Assembly: GCA_947627425.1 (NCBI GenBank)
Contig: CANQVZ010000009.1
Location: forward strand, 1 to 63,577
DNA from: an uncultured Clostridia bacterium
GTDB taxonomy: Bacteria; Bacillota; Clostridia; Lachnospirales; CAG-274
Direction of reading: 5' to 3'
Length of the DNA: 63,577 nucleotides
Part shown: positions 1 to 9,050 of the stretch, piece by piece
Position numbering within the stretch: the first letter of the stretch is position 1
Layout of the letters: every line of letters begins with the position of its first letter
Notes under the pieces: model-generated
Databases searched by the model: none
The model's input: the letters and a program-made list of their open reading frames with translations, nothing else
What the model was told of the DNA's origin: nothing
Position numbers and translations under genes: made by a program

Positions 1-59
1 GTCAAGTTATTCAGTTTTCAATGTGCTGTCTTGCCGCTGTCCTCTGCGACAGCTTATTC

Positions 60-88
60 AGTATATCACATCTTTTTTGCAGTGTCAA
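60..88 (-). promoter_or_regulatory. Strong leftward promoter, probably of an rRNA operon
   Basis: On the minus strand TTGACA (83-88) is followed after exactly 17 bp by TATACT (60-65), a near-perfect housekeeping promoter. The transcribed leader (positions 59 to 1) has a GCTGTC/GACAGC hairpin and the stretch CATTGAAAACTGAATA, which resembles leader and spacer sequence of Clostridia rRNA operons. The transcript leaves the window, so the rRNA assignment is inference; the promoter itself is seen. Confidence 0.6.
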
Positions 89-145
89 GAAGTTTCTGAT
101 ATTTTTTTATGAATTTTTTTAATTCGACCATATTTTACGACAGAG

Positions 146-174
146 TTGCTAAATAACATATAATGTGCTATAAT
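146..174 (+). promoter_or_regulatory. Promoter of the ABC exporter gene
   Basis: TTGCTA (146-151), 17 bp, TATAAT (169-174), upstream of the start at 237. A TTTTACGAC element sits at 133-141, 4 bp before the -35. It resembles the weaker half of the 21-bp-spaced repeats found elsewhere in the window, but its partner position (112-120) matches poorly. Confidence 0.55.
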
Positions 175-236
175 TACAAATGTATATAAACAAAAACAAA
201 ACTATACTTTACAAAAAATTTACACGGAGAGCAGCT

Positions 237-1934
237 ATGAAGACAAGATCTATAAACGCTTTAAAATGGATATACAAATACACAGGCAGACAGCTCTGGT
301 GGGTCGCCTTTCTTTCTCTTGTAACGGGCGCCATATCGCTGGGCTTTATATGGCTTGCGCTTGTTTCAAGACAGGTAATAGATATAGCCACGGGCGCCAT
401 GGATGGCAACATATGGTTTGCCGTATTTAAAATAGTGATGATAATAATACTCCAGGGCGTACTCAACATATTTTACTGCAACATACTCATACGGGCTATG
501 GGTAAAATAGATATGAAAATGAAGCAGGGGCTTTTTAATTCGCTTCTGAATAAAAAGTGGCCTAGCATAAACGAATACCATTCGGGAGAGCTTCTTAACC
601 GCTTTACATCGGATGTGGATATTATAATAGATGGAATAGTGACGATAGTACCCAGCGGTATAGCCTTGGGAACAAGGCTTATAGCGGGTCTTGCGGTGCT
701 TTTCACAATAGAACCTAAGCTCACGCTCATCGTTGTGATATTCGGCATATTCATAGGCATAGCAAGCAAGATATACAGCAAGCACTTCAAATATCTTCAC
801 AAGGCTCTGCAAAGCGCCAACGGCGTTGTGCGTTCCTTCATACAGGAGTGTATAGAAAATATAGTAGTTATAAAATCATTCGCAAACAACAAAATAGTGT
901 CCGAAAGACTTATGGACAAGCAGAAAAAGGCTCTCAAGCTCATGTACAAAAGACAGACCGTAAGCAACATTGCGGACACGGGAGTATATATACTTTTCAC
1001 GGGCGGATTTTACGCTGCGCTTGTGTGGGGCGCATTCAGAATAAGCACGGGCTCGCTCACATACGGTATGCTTACGGCGTTTTTGCAGATAATAGAGCAG
1101 ATAAAGGCGCCCATGAGAAATATGAGCGGACTTGTGCCCGCCTTTTACTCCATGATAGCCTCATCCGAAAGACTTATAGAACTTGAAAACATGGAGAACG
1201 AGCAGCGTTCATTGGAAACGCCTAACGCTTACGAGCTGTATAATGAGCTGGAAAGCCTTGATTTTGAAAACATAACCTTTTCATATAAAGACGAGACCGT
1301 GCTTGAAAACGCAAGCACGATCATAAAAAAAGGCGATATCGCTGCCGTTGCGGGACCGTCGGGCATAGGAAAATCCACAATGATGAAGCTCATGCTCGCG
1401 CTTATAGAGCCTCAGCAGGGTGAGGTCAGCCTTAAGCTGAAGGATGGCAGGAAAATACCCGTGGACAGCTCGTGCAGATGTCTTTATGCCTATGTACCTC
1501 AGGGCAACATGGTACTTTCGGGAACGATAAGAGAAAATATAAGCTTTTGCCGTCCGGACGCCTCGGACGAGGATATAATAAAGGCATCAAAGCTGGCAAT
1601 GATATGGGACTTTATAGAGACACTGCCCGAAGGACTCGATACCGTCATAGGCGAAAGAGGACTGGGACTTAGTGAAGGACAGATACAGCGGCTTGCCATA
1701 GCAAGGGCATTTCTTTGTGATGCGCCTATACTTTTGCTCGACGAAGCCACATCCGCTCTTGACGAGGGCACTGAAAAGGGACTTCTGGAAAACATACGCT
1801 CCTTACAGGGCAAGACCTGTATATTTATATCACACAAGCACAGAACTATAGAAATGTGCGACAGGATAATAGTATTCAACAACAAAAAGCTTGAGGACTG
1901 CGGATATGAGGAGCTTTCCGAGAGCTGGGAATAG
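237..1934 (+). CDS. ABC exporter, fused permease and ATPase
   Basis: A 565-aa half-transporter of the ABC exporter class (MdlB/MsbA-like), which would act as a dimer to export lipids, peptides or drugs; the substrate is unknown. Residues 1 to about 320 form the six-helix permease. The ATPase follows, with Walker A GPSGIGKST near 372, signature LSEGQ near 477 and Walker B ILLLDEATSAL near 498. An in-frame ATG at 180 exists, but the ATG at 237 is preceded by GGAGA at 226-230 at good spacing, so 237 is preferred. It stands alone, with about 110 bp before the next gene, which has its own promoter. Family is certain, substrate is not. Confidence 0.9.
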   Translation: MKTRSINALKWIYKYTGRQLWWVAFLSLVTGAISLGFIWLALVSRQVIDIATGAMDGNIWFAVFKIVMIIILQGVLNIFYCNILIRAMGKIDMKMKQGLFNSLLNKKWPSINEYHSGELLNRFTSDVDIIIDGIVTIVPSGIALGTRLIAGLAVLFTIEPKLTLIVVIFGIFIGIASKIYSKHFKYLHKALQSANGVVRSFIQECIENIVVIKSFANNKIVSERLMDKQKKALKLMYKRQTVSNIADTGVYILFTGGFYAALVWGAFRISTGSLTYGMLTAFLQIIEQIKAPMRNMSGLVPAFYSMIASSERLIELENMENEQRSLETPNAYELYNELESLDFENITFSYKDETVLENASTIIKKGDIAAVAGPSGIGKSTMMKLMLALIEPQQGEVSLKLKDGRKIPVDSSCRCLYAYVPQGNMVLSGTIRENISFCRPDASDEDIIKASKLAMIWDFIETLPEGLDTVIGERGLGLSEGQIQRLAIARAFLCDAPILLLDEATSALDEGTEKGLLENIRSLQGKTCIFISHKHRTIEMCDRIIVFNNKKLEDCGYEELSESWE

Positions 1935-1975
1935 CCAAGGCGCTCAAAAATTAATTAAATTTTCATAAATATATG

Positions 1976-2004
1976 CTGTAAAATTAAGAATGATATTCTA
2001 TAAT
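1976..2004 (+). promoter_or_regulatory. Probable promoter of the OmpR-type two-component pair
   Basis: TATAAT at 1999-2004 with a weak -35 (CTGTAA, 1976-1981) at 17 bp spacing. An AAAGGAGG ribosome site precedes the ATG at 2044. Confidence 0.5.
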
Positions 2005-2043
2005 TAAAGCATACCAAGCTTTATTGCAAAGGAGGAAAACGAT

Positions 2044-2736
2044 ATGGAATATAAAATACTGGTGGCGGACGACGACAAGGAAATATTAAACGCCATAGAA
2101 ATATATCTTACAAACGAACAGATGACAGTATATAAGGCTCAGAACGGAGAGGAGGCTCTCAGAATTCTTGAAGAGCATCCCGACATACATCTTATAATAA
2201 TGGATATAATGATGCCCAAAATGGACGGCATACAAGCCATACTTAAGATAAGACAGGACAAGGAGATACCCATTATAGTGCTTTCGGCAAAGTCCGAGGA
2301 CAAGGATATCGTGCTGGGACTTAATATAGGCGCAGACGACTACATAACAAAGCCCTTCAACTTTTTGGAGCTTATTGCAAGGGTAAAATCAAACCTGAGG
2401 AGATATACAAAGTTCAGCAGCTTTCAGCAGACTAAGGACGAGCTTCTCATAAGAGGACTTTATCTCAACAAAAAGACAAAGGAGGTAAAGCTTGACGACA
2501 AGCCCGTGAAGCTCACTCCGATAGAATTCAAGATATTGCAGCTCCTTATGGAAAATCCCGACGTTATATTTTCAATAGAAGAAATATACGAAAAGGTGTG
2601 GAACGAACCGTTTATAAACAGCGAAAACACCGTTGCGGTACATATAAGGAGAATAAGAGAGAAAATAGAAGTAAACCCAAAGGAACCTATATATCTGAAG
2701 GTGGTGTGGGGTATTGGATACAAGATCTCAAAATAG
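2044..2736 (+). CDS. OmpR/PhoB-type response regulator
   Basis: A 230-aa regulator. The receiver domain has the acidic triad DDD at 9-11 and phospho-acceptor D54 (in IIMDIMMPKMDG), with the switch Thr/Lys around SAK and KPF. A C-terminal winged-helix Trans_reg_C domain occupies about 130-228 and ends in the usual ...WGIGYKI signature. It is presumably phosphorylated by the kinase whose start overlaps its 3' end. The close family includes VanR, and a VanX-like dipeptidase lies 5 kb downstream, but nothing in the sequence links the two. Targets are unknown. Confidence 0.93.
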   Translation: MEYKILVADDDKEILNAIEIYLTNEQMTVYKAQNGEEALRILEEHPDIHLIIMDIMMPKMDGIQAILKIRQDKEIPIIVLSAKSEDKDIVLGLNIGADDYITKPFNFLELIARVKSNLRRYTKFSSFQQTKDELLIRGLYLNKKTKEVKLDDKPVKLTPIEFKILQLLMENPDVIFSIEEIYEKVWNEPFINSENTVAVHIRRIREKIEVNPKEPIYLKVVWGIGYKISK

Positions 2737-4873
2737 GATAATTGCCATAGCGGGGCTTATAGTCATACTTCTTCTGGTTTCGACCGCCGCCGTTGCCTGC
2801 TTTGAGAAAAAGCTGAGCTTCAACGACGAAAATGTTTCCTATTTCAAGGACAGCGCGGAAATAAACAAAAATGTTATAAGATACGCCAAAAATCTGCAAA
2901 GGTATTATATATACTACAACAAGTTCGATATAGACCGAGCAACTCTCAAATTATCCGAAATAGACAATTACATTTCAACGGAAGAGATGACGCCCGAACC
3001 GAGAAAATTCAGCGCAAGGATACAGCCCTTCGGCGACGGCAAGGAAGCAAGCGAAAACAGCAACGAAGGAATATTGACTGAAAATCCCGAATCGCTCTAT
3101 AATTTTGACATTGAGACATCTACCATAGACAGCCTTATAACAAGGCAGGCGGAGCTGAGCGATGCAATAAACAACTATAATTCAATAGAAAATTATTTGC
3201 TGACAAACGACGATTTTCACTATTCCATATACAGCAATGTGCTATGCAGGGTCATAGCCACAAACACAAACGATTTTTATCAGGAAGGCAGCTATGAGAC
3301 AATAAGCATCACAGATCCCATTTTTTCCGTTAAGTTCAACAACGAGCTTCTGAACAGCTCCTTTACCGACAGGGGACTTAAGCTGGATATATCCATACCC
3401 GTGACAACATCATCTGCTACAAAGCTTCAGATGCTCACGCTAAAGGATGAGATAAGGTTCAACAAGGTGCTTTCATCTCCCCTCCTGCCCCTTTGTCTGC
3501 TTGCGGCGGCAGCTCTTGTGGCATCATATCTGTATCTATATCAGGATGAACAGACAAAGAAAATACTTGCGGAGCTTTGCAGGCAATACGGCAGAATACC
3601 CTTTGTTTTCACGGTGCCTCTTGCCGTTATGCTCATTTCCATAACCGTAAAGCACAGCAGGATATATCACAATATGCTCACGGTAAGCATAGTAAACAAC
3701 AGATATTTTGTGCTCATGGGCGCAATAATAATATCTTGCTTTACGATGCTTTTCTTTGCATTGTTTTTGAGCAATATAATAATAATTTTCAAAAATCCCA
3801 GAATTTTGTACAACTCCCCGTCGATAAGGATATTTTCATCGGCATTCAAGGACATACAGCTTGCGCTTAAGTCAAAGAGATATTTTCTCACGGGACTTCT
3901 GATATTTCAGGCGATAATGATACTTTGGATAATAGGCATAATGTTCGTGTCGCTTATAGGAGTGGACAACACCATCAAGACCTTGGCTGTATACGCCGTC
4001 TTGTCAACAGCCCTGCTTGTTTTCGGAATAATATTCAAAGCCATAGTTTCGGAGATAAAGCTCAGATACTATTTACAGGAGCTTGCGGACGGCAACATAG
4101 ACGCCATACCCATACAAACGGGTCCGTTCTCAAAATCTATCAACAATATAAATAAAATAAATACCGGACTCCAAAAAAATGTAAACGAAATACTTAAAAG
4201 CGAGAGGCTCAAGACCGAGCTTATAACAAATGTTTCTCACGATCTTAAGACGCCTCTTACATCCATAATAAGCTATGTTTCGCTTTTAAAGGATATGGAT
4301 AACGAAAACGAGGTGGCGAGGGAATATATTTCCATAATTGACAACAAAGCCAAAAGGCTGAAGGTGCTTATAGACGATCTTTTTGAAGCATCCAAGCTCT
4401 CAAGCGGACAGATGAAGCTGGACAGGATGTATTCGGACATAGTGGCGCTTCTGGACCAGGCAATGGGCGAGCTCTCATATAAGATAGAAGAATCGGGCAT
4501 AGAGTTCATAGTTTCCACAAGCTCGGATTCCATACTTATAAACATTGACGGTCAGAAAATGTGGCGGGTATTTGACAACCTTATAAACAACATACTCAAA
4601 TATTCCGCTAAGGGTACGAGAGCATATGTGGACATAAAGGAAGAAGAAAAGGCAGTAATAATAACCTTCAAAAATATAGCCAACTACAACATGGACTTTG
4701 AGGCAAACGAGCTTTTTGAAAGGTTCAAAAGAGGCGACGCTTCGAGGACGACCGAAGGCTCCGGACTGGGACTTTCCATTGCCAAGAGCATTGTGGAGCT
4801 TCACGGCGGCATAATGAACATAACTACCGACGGCGATCTGTTCAAGATAACCATACTCCTTTCAAAGCAATGA
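2714..4873 (+). CDS. Membrane sensor histidine kinase
   Basis: A 719-aa kinase paired with the upstream regulator. One N-terminal helix is followed by an extracellular region of about 220 residues, then about five closely spaced helices (about 255-450), a HAMP-like linker, HisKA with NVSHDLKTP (His near 509), and an HATPase domain with N-box FDNLINNILKY and G2 box GSGLGLS near 682. The start is TTG, overlapping the regulator by 23 nt, with a G-rich GGTGTGGGG ribosome site just before it. The multi-helix block between sensor and HisKA is larger than in a standard VanS/PhoR kinase. Signal unknown. Confidence 0.9.
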   Translation: MDTRSQNRIIAIAGLIVILLLVSTAAVACFEKKLSFNDENVSYFKDSAEINKNVIRYAKNLQRYYIYYNKFDIDRATLKLSEIDNYISTEEMTPEPRKFSARIQPFGDGKEASENSNEGILTENPESLYNFDIETSTIDSLITRQAELSDAINNYNSIENYLLTNDDFHYSIYSNVLCRVIATNTNDFYQEGSYETISITDPIFSVKFNNELLNSSFTDRGLKLDISIPVTTSSATKLQMLTLKDEIRFNKVLSSPLLPLCLLAAAALVASYLYLYQDEQTKKILAELCRQYGRIPFVFTVPLAVMLISITVKHSRIYHNMLTVSIVNNRYFVLMGAIIISCFTMLFFALFLSNIIIIFKNPRILYNSPSIRIFSSAFKDIQLALKSKRYFLTGLLIFQAIMILWIIGIMFVSLIGVDNTIKTLAVYAVLSTALLVFGIIFKAIVSEIKLRYYLQELADGNIDAIPIQTGPFSKSINNINKINTGLQKNVNEILKSERLKTELITNVSHDLKTPLTSIISYVSLLKDMDNENEVAREYISIIDNKAKRLKVLIDDLFEASKLSSGQMKLDRMYSDIVALLDQAMGELSYKIEESGIEFIVSTSSDSILINIDGQKMWRVFDNLINNILKYSAKGTRAYVDIKEEEKAVIITFKNIANYNMDFEANELFERFKRGDASRTTEGSGLGLSIAKSIVELHGGIMNITTDGDLFKITILLSKQ

Positions 4874-4880
4874 TATGTGT

Positions 4881-4909
4881 TTGCATTATTGCCGAGGATA
4901 TGTTATAAT
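4881..4909 (+). promoter_or_regulatory. Promoter of miaB
   Basis: TTGCAT (4881-4886), 17 bp, TATAAT (4904-4909). It lies between the kinase stop at 4873 and the miaB start, so miaB begins a new transcription unit. A GCCGA/TCGGC inverted repeat overlaps the -10. Confidence 0.75.
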
Positions 4910-4941
4910 TATCGGCAGTATTTTCTACGGAGGTAAGCAAA

Positions 4942-6363
4942 ATGGAGCGAAACCACACTGTTTCCCAAAAAGAGCTTGAAAGACAAAAAGAATATATGGC
5001 AAGGATGAGAGAGCTTAACGAGGATTTCTTTGCCGAAAACGGCAGAAGGCGCAAAATGCACATAACCACATTCGGCTGTCAGATGAATGCGCACGATTCC
5101 GAAAAGCTTGCGGGCATACTCAAGGAAATGGGATATGAGGAGTGCGCAGAGGAAAAGGATGCGGATTTTATAATATACAACACCTGCTGCGTGAGAGAAA
5201 ATGCCGAAAACAAGGTATACGGCAATCTCGGCTATCTCAAAAACCGCAAGAAGCAGAACCCCGATATGCGCATAGCTCTATGCGGCTGCATGATGCAGCA
5301 GGAAAGCGTATTGCAGACAATAAAGGAAAAATACAAGCACGTGGATATAGTATTCGGCACATTCAATCTTTATAAGCTTGCCGAGCTTCTCTACATAAAT
5401 ATGACCACAAATTCACCCGTATTCGACATATGGAAGGAGCACGGCGAAATTGTGGAGGATCTGCCCGCTATAAGACATTTTAAATACAAGGCAAGCGTAA
5501 ACATAATGTTCGGCTGCGACAACTTCTGCTCGTACTGCATAGTGCCATATGTAAGAGGCAGGGAAAGAAGCCGCTGTCCGCAGGACATATTAAACGAGGT
5601 AAAGGCTCTTGCGGCGGACGGAGTGAAGGAAGTGACACTTCTGGGACAGAATGTGAACAGCTACGGCAAGGGACTTGACGAAGAAATAAGCTTTGCAAAG
5701 CTTTTAAGGCTTGTGAACGATGTAGACGGCATAGAAAGGATAAGATTTATGACATCTCATCCCAAGGATCTGAGCGATGAGCTTATATATGCCATGAGAG
5801 ACTGCAAAAAGGTTTGCCATCACATTCACTTGCCCTTCCAAGCGGGCAACAACGAAATACTCAGGATAATGAACAGGCATTACACAAAGGAATATTATCT
5901 GGGACTTGTTGAAAAAATAAGAAAGGAAATACCCGATATTTCCGTCACTACCGACATTATGGTAGGCTTCCCCGGAGAGGGCGAAAAAGAAATAGAGGAC
6001 ACAATAGACGTGATCAAAAAAGCCAAGTTCAACAGCGCTTTTACATTCATTTATTCAAAGAGGACGGGCACTCCCGCCGCCGTGATGGAAAATCAGGTGA
6101 GCGAGGAGGACGCAAAACGCAATTTCAACAGGGTGCTCGATGTGCTCAACGACATTATATATGAGCAGAACAAATTAAAGGTAGGCGGCACATACAAGGT
6201 GCTTGCCGAAGATGTGAGCGCAAGCGACAAAAGCTATATAACGGGCAGACTGGATGATAATACTCTGGTTCACTTAAAGGGCGATGAGAGCCTTTTGGGA
6301 CAGATATTTGATGTAAGGATAACGGACTGCAAAACATTCTATCTTATAGGTGAAAAGGTATGA
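4942..6363 (+). CDS. miaB: tRNA-2-methylthio-N6-dimethylallyladenosine synthase
   Basis: A radical-SAM methylthiotransferase that adds a 2-methylthio group to i6A37 of tRNAs, 473 aa, normal for the family. Order: UPF0004 domain with its cluster Cys (TFGCQMN, C46, then NTCCVRE and CGCMMQ), radical-SAM CxxxCxxC at C192/C196/C199 (GCDNFCSYC), then a C-terminal TRAM domain. The YNTCCVRENAE and VPYVRGRERSR motifs favour MiaB over the related MtaB and RimO. The start is preceded by GGAGG. The stop overlaps the next ATG (ATGA), suggesting co-translation with a hydrolase of unrelated function. Confidence 0.95.
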   Translation: MERNHTVSQKELERQKEYMARMRELNEDFFAENGRRRKMHITTFGCQMNAHDSEKLAGILKEMGYEECAEEKDADFIIYNTCCVRENAENKVYGNLGYLKNRKKQNPDMRIALCGCMMQQESVLQTIKEKYKHVDIVFGTFNLYKLAELLYINMTTNSPVFDIWKEHGEIVEDLPAIRHFKYKASVNIMFGCDNFCSYCIVPYVRGRERSRCPQDILNEVKALAADGVKEVTLLGQNVNSYGKGLDEEISFAKLLRLVNDVDGIERIRFMTSHPKDLSDELIYAMRDCKKVCHHIHLPFQAGNNEILRIMNRHYTKEYYLGLVEKIRKEIPDISVTTDIMVGFPGEGEKEIEDTIDVIKKAKFNSAFTFIYSKRTGTPAAVMENQVSEEDAKRNFNRVLDVLNDIIYEQNKLKVGGTYKVLAEDVSASDKSYITGRLDDNTLVHLKGDESLLGQIFDVRITDCKTFYLIGEKV

Positions 6364-7766
6364 AAATAAAAAGAGCCTTTATATTGCTTTTTGCTGTGCT
6401 TTGTCTTGCCGCAGCTGCGGTATGGGCAGGCAGCGGAATAAAGGTGAGCGTAGACGGAGCTTACATAAGCTTTACGGATGCCGAGCCTATCATATCGAAC
6501 GGGCGGACAATGGTGCCGGTAAGAGCTGTGTTCGAGGCAATGGGCGCAGAGGTGGACTTTAACTCCAAAGGCACTATAACGGGTAAAAAGGGTAACAACA
6601 AAGTAGAGCTTTTTCTCGGAAGTAAGTACATTATTTCAAACGGCATACCTGCGGCAATGGATACAGCTCCCGTCGTGATCGGTTCAAGAGCATTTGTGCC
6701 CGCAAGGTATATTGCCGAAGGCTTCGGTTACACCGTAGGCTGGGACAGCCAAAGCAAGACGGTATCAATAAATTCAAAAGGATATGCTCCCGCGCCCGTG
6801 AACAGCACTCCGCAGACAGGCAATAAAAATGTAAAGCTTCACTTCATAGATGTGGGTCAGGGCGACTGCACGCTTATAGAGGACAACGGACACTATATGC
6901 TGATAGATGCGGGCGAAACGGAATATGGTAAAACCGTTGTAAGCTATATAAAAAATATGGGCATAACCTATATTGACTATGTTATAGCCACTCATCCGCA
7001 CTCGGATCACATAGGCGGACTGGATGATGTCATAAATACATTCGATGTAAAAAATGTGATAATGACAAGAGAAGAAGCCGTAACGGCAAGCTTTGAAAGC
7101 CTGCTTGACGCTCTGGAAAAAAGCAATGCAAGCATTATAGAGGCAAAGCCCGGAAACAGCTATAAGCTCGGACTTTCTTCATTCAGAATAATTGCGCCCG
7201 ATAAGCTTGACGACGATTCAAACAACAATTCCATCGCCATAAGGCTTAGTTATAAAAACAGCTCTGCCCTGCTCTGCGGAGACGCCGAGAAGGACGAGGA
7301 GCTTTATATGGTACGCAGCGGAGAAAATATAGCAAGCGATGTGCTTAAGGTAAACCACCATGGGAGCTCGGGCTCAAGCTGCGCGGAGTTTCTGAACAAG
7401 GTGCATCCGAAATATGCCGTTATATCCGTAGGAAAGGACAACAGCTACGGTCATCCGTCCATGAATGCGCTTTCGGCTCTCAATGCCATAGGCGCAGAAA
7501 TATACAGAACGGATCTGAACGGAAATATAGTTGTTACTCTTACGGGAAGTTCGGCAAGCGTTAGTGTTTCAAAGTCAGAGGCGGACGAAAGAACAGAAAA
7601 GACGCTTTATAATGTTGTGCTGAACACAAACAGTAAAAAGGTGCATTTGTCCGGCTGTGACTCGGTGGCAAAAATGAGCGCCAAAAACAAACAGATATTT
7701 TCGGGAAGTGTTGAGGAGCTTATCGAAAAGGGCTACAGCGCCTGCGGCTCATGCCGTCCGTTTTAG
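6360..7766 (+). CDS. Secreted MBL-fold hydrolase with copper-amine-oxidase-like N-domain
   Basis: 468 aa. A signal peptide (1 to about 23, ending AAAAVWA) is followed by a copper-amine-oxidase N-terminal-like domain (about 28-140, with GRTMVPVRAVFEAMGAEV typical of PF07833). Next comes a ComEC/Rec2-type metallo-beta-lactamase domain (about 155-400) with the metal motif HPHSDH at 212-217 and VNHHGSSGS. A C-terminal Ada-like Cys motif (HLSGC...CGSC) completes it. It probably acts outside the membrane as a hydrolase; the substrate may be nucleic acid or phosphoester, but is unproved. It is translationally coupled to miaB and followed 9 bp later by a DUF3006 gene, a pairing that recurs in Firmicutes. 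Confidence 0.88.
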   Translation: MKIKRAFILLFAVLCLAAAAVWAGSGIKVSVDGAYISFTDAEPIISNGRTMVPVRAVFEAMGAEVDFNSKGTITGKKGNNKVELFLGSKYIISNGIPAAMDTAPVVIGSRAFVPARYIAEGFGYTVGWDSQSKTVSINSKGYAPAPVNSTPQTGNKNVKLHFIDVGQGDCTLIEDNGHYMLIDAGETEYGKTVVSYIKNMGITYIDYVIATHPHSDHIGGLDDVINTFDVKNVIMTREEAVTASFESLLDALEKSNASIIEAKPGNSYKLGLSSFRIIAPDKLDDDSNNNSIAIRLSYKNSSALLCGDAEKDEELYMVRSGENIASDVLKVNHHGSSGSSCAEFLNKVHPKYAVISVGKDNSYGHPSMNALSALNAIGAEIYRTDLNGNIVVTLTGSSASVSVSKSEADERTEKTLYNVVLNTNSKKVHLSGCDSVAKMSAKNKQIFSGSVEELIEKGYSACGSCRPF

Positions 7767-7775
7767 GGAGGAAAT

Positions 7776-7991
7776 ATGTACACCATAGACAGGATAGAGG
7801 AAAACATAGCGGTCATTACGGATGAGAGCGAAAACCGTACATATGTCCCAAAGGATATTATAGATGGAAATGTGAGAGAAAATGCCGTTGTGACAAAAAA
7901 CGGCTCTCGCTGGGAAATAGATGAGGAAAACACAGAGAAAAGAAAAGCCGAGATAAAAACAAGGCTTGAAAGGCTTTTTAAAAGAGGATAG
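7776..7991 (+). CDS. DUF3006 family small protein
   Basis: 71 aa, soluble and acidic, matching the DUF3006 pattern: a short beta-rich N-terminus (TIDRIEENIAVI) and a charged C-terminus (TRLERLFKRG). An AGGGAGG site precedes the ATG. DUF3006 genes are often beside MBL-fold or ComEC-like hydrolases, as here. No biochemical function is known. The terminator hairpin begins inside its last codons. Confidence 0.8.
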   Translation: MYTIDRIEENIAVITDESENRTYVPKDIIDGNVRENAVVTKNGSRWEIDEENTEKRKAEIKTRLERLFKRG

Positions 7992-8016
7992 TTTCAAAGC
8001 AAACTATCCTCTTTCA
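7983..8016 (+). terminator. Rho-independent terminator of the miaB operon
   Basis: The arms AGAGGATAGTTT (7983-7994) and AAACTATCCTCT (8001-8012) pair perfectly around a 6-nt loop. The U tract is short. The hairpin overlaps the DUF3006 stop codon. Confidence 0.7.
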
Positions 8017-8109
8017 AATTTACCGTATTATAAGTCTATATTTTGTCTTATGCCCTGCTTTTACTCGCTTTTATAAAGCTTATTAATTTGTCGGACTGTT
8101 TCGGGTCGG

Positions 8110-8841
8110 TCAATCGCTGACGCTGTCCTCGCTTACGGGAAAGTCAAAATAAGTGTCCGTGTAGGGTTCATTTTCCAATGTGAAGTGCCACCATTCGGTA
8201 TCGAGAGGCTTAAAGCCGTTTTTAAGCATTATATCCCTAAGCGTATTTCTGTTTTGTATCTGTTCCTCGGTCAAATCGCCCGTGTAATCGGGGTGAGAAA
8301 GCTCTCCGAAGTAATCGAAGGTGCCTCCCATATCGACCTCCTTGCCCGTTTCCATATCAAAGAGAGTAAGATCGACCGTGCTGCCTCTGCTGTGTCCGGA
8401 TTTGTCGGCAATATAGCCCTGCTCAAAAAGCACGGACTTATCCAACTCGGGATAAAAATATTCTTTCATTTTCGTGTCGTCGTTTTCTGCCCAGTCTATG
8501 AAATTGTTTACGGCAGTCTGCGGACGGTAAGCATCATAAATTTTAAGTCTGTAGCCAAGCTCCTTTGCGCTTTCGGACGCTCCCTTTAAAGCCTGCGCCG
8601 CCTCTTTGGTGAGAAGTGCACACGGTTCCTCGTAGCCATCGATCCTCTCGCCTACGAAATTATATGTTGAATAATATCTTATCTCAAGTATAGCGTCCGG
8701 AACTGCCTCCGAAAGCTCCACAAAATCCGAGGCATCGTCGACGGACGCCTCTCCGTTATATGATGTGACGGTAACGGAACAGGCTGACAACAGTGTTATG
8801 ACGGCAGCGGCAGCGGTTATTTTAAATAAATTCTTAAGCAT
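8110..8841 (-). CDS. VanX/DdpX-like D-Ala-D-Ala dipeptidase, lipoprotein
   Basis: A 243-aa zinc peptidase of family M15D. The lipobox LLSAC in the signal peptide predicts attachment to the outer face of the membrane. Catalytic features are complete: SGHSRGSTVD gives zinc ligands H150 and D157, and EWWH gives base E216 and ligand H219. The ATG at 8841 is preferred because AAGGAAG lies 7 nt upstream; upstream in-frame ATGs overlap that site. The classic VanX is cytoplasmic and sits with vanH/vanA, which are absent here, so a role in D-Ala-D-Ala salvage or wall turnover is more likely than glycopeptide resistance. It is convergent with the miaB operon. Confidence 0.88.
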   Translation of the reverse strand: MLKNLFKITAAAAVITLLSACSVTVTSYNGEASVDDASDFVELSEAVPDAILEIRYYSTYNFVGERIDGYEEPCALLTKEAAQALKGASESAKELGYRLKIYDAYRPQTAVNNFIDWAENDDTKMKEYFYPELDKSVLFEQGYIADKSGHSRGSTVDLTLFDMETGKEVDMGGTFDYFGELSHPDYTGDLTEEQIQNRNTLRDIMLKNGFKPLDTEWWHFTLENEPYTDTYFDFPVSEDSVSD

Positions 8842-8918
8842 GATCATACTTCCTTTCATAATGATAATCAAATTTCCTTAATATTATTTTACCACATATC
8901 GGCAAAAATTTTTATGTT

Positions 8919-9002
8919 GTTTAGGCTTTTATATTTGCCATTTGCGACAAAAATTTTGTATAACAACAGTCTTTTGTATTGATTTTTATAATTATTTATA
9001 AT
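8919..9002 (+). promoter_or_regulatory. 21-bp-spaced direct repeat and promoter before the solute-binding lipoprotein
   Basis: GTTTAGGCT (8919-8927) and ATTTGCGAC (8940-8948) begin 21 bp apart and match the GTTTATGCC/GTTTACGAC repeats seen at the large-protein genes. The promoter TTGTAT (8974-8979), 17 bp, TATAAT (8997-9002) lies 25 bp downstream. This is the most divergent member of the set. Confidence 0.5.
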
Positions 9003-9050
9003 AAAATATAAGTAATAAGTATTTTAATTTCACAAAAATGGAGGGCTACA

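Noticed and set aside
180..236. Longer N-terminus for the ABC exporter
   Set aside because: The extension begins 5 bp after the TATAAT box, at or next to the likely transcription start, with no ribosome site; GGAGA before 237 decides for the shorter form.
2044..8841. Vancomycin-resistance cluster
   Set aside because: A VanR/VanS-like pair and a VanX-like peptidase are within 7 kb, but miaB and other genes intervene, the VanX-like protein is a lipoprotein, and no vanH or D-Ala-D-Lac ligase gene is present.
8110..8841. Membership of the VanX-like gene in the repeat regulon
   Set aside because: The 8919-8948 repeats lie between it and the divergent lipoprotein gene, but I see no good minus-strand promoter at the usual distance from them.
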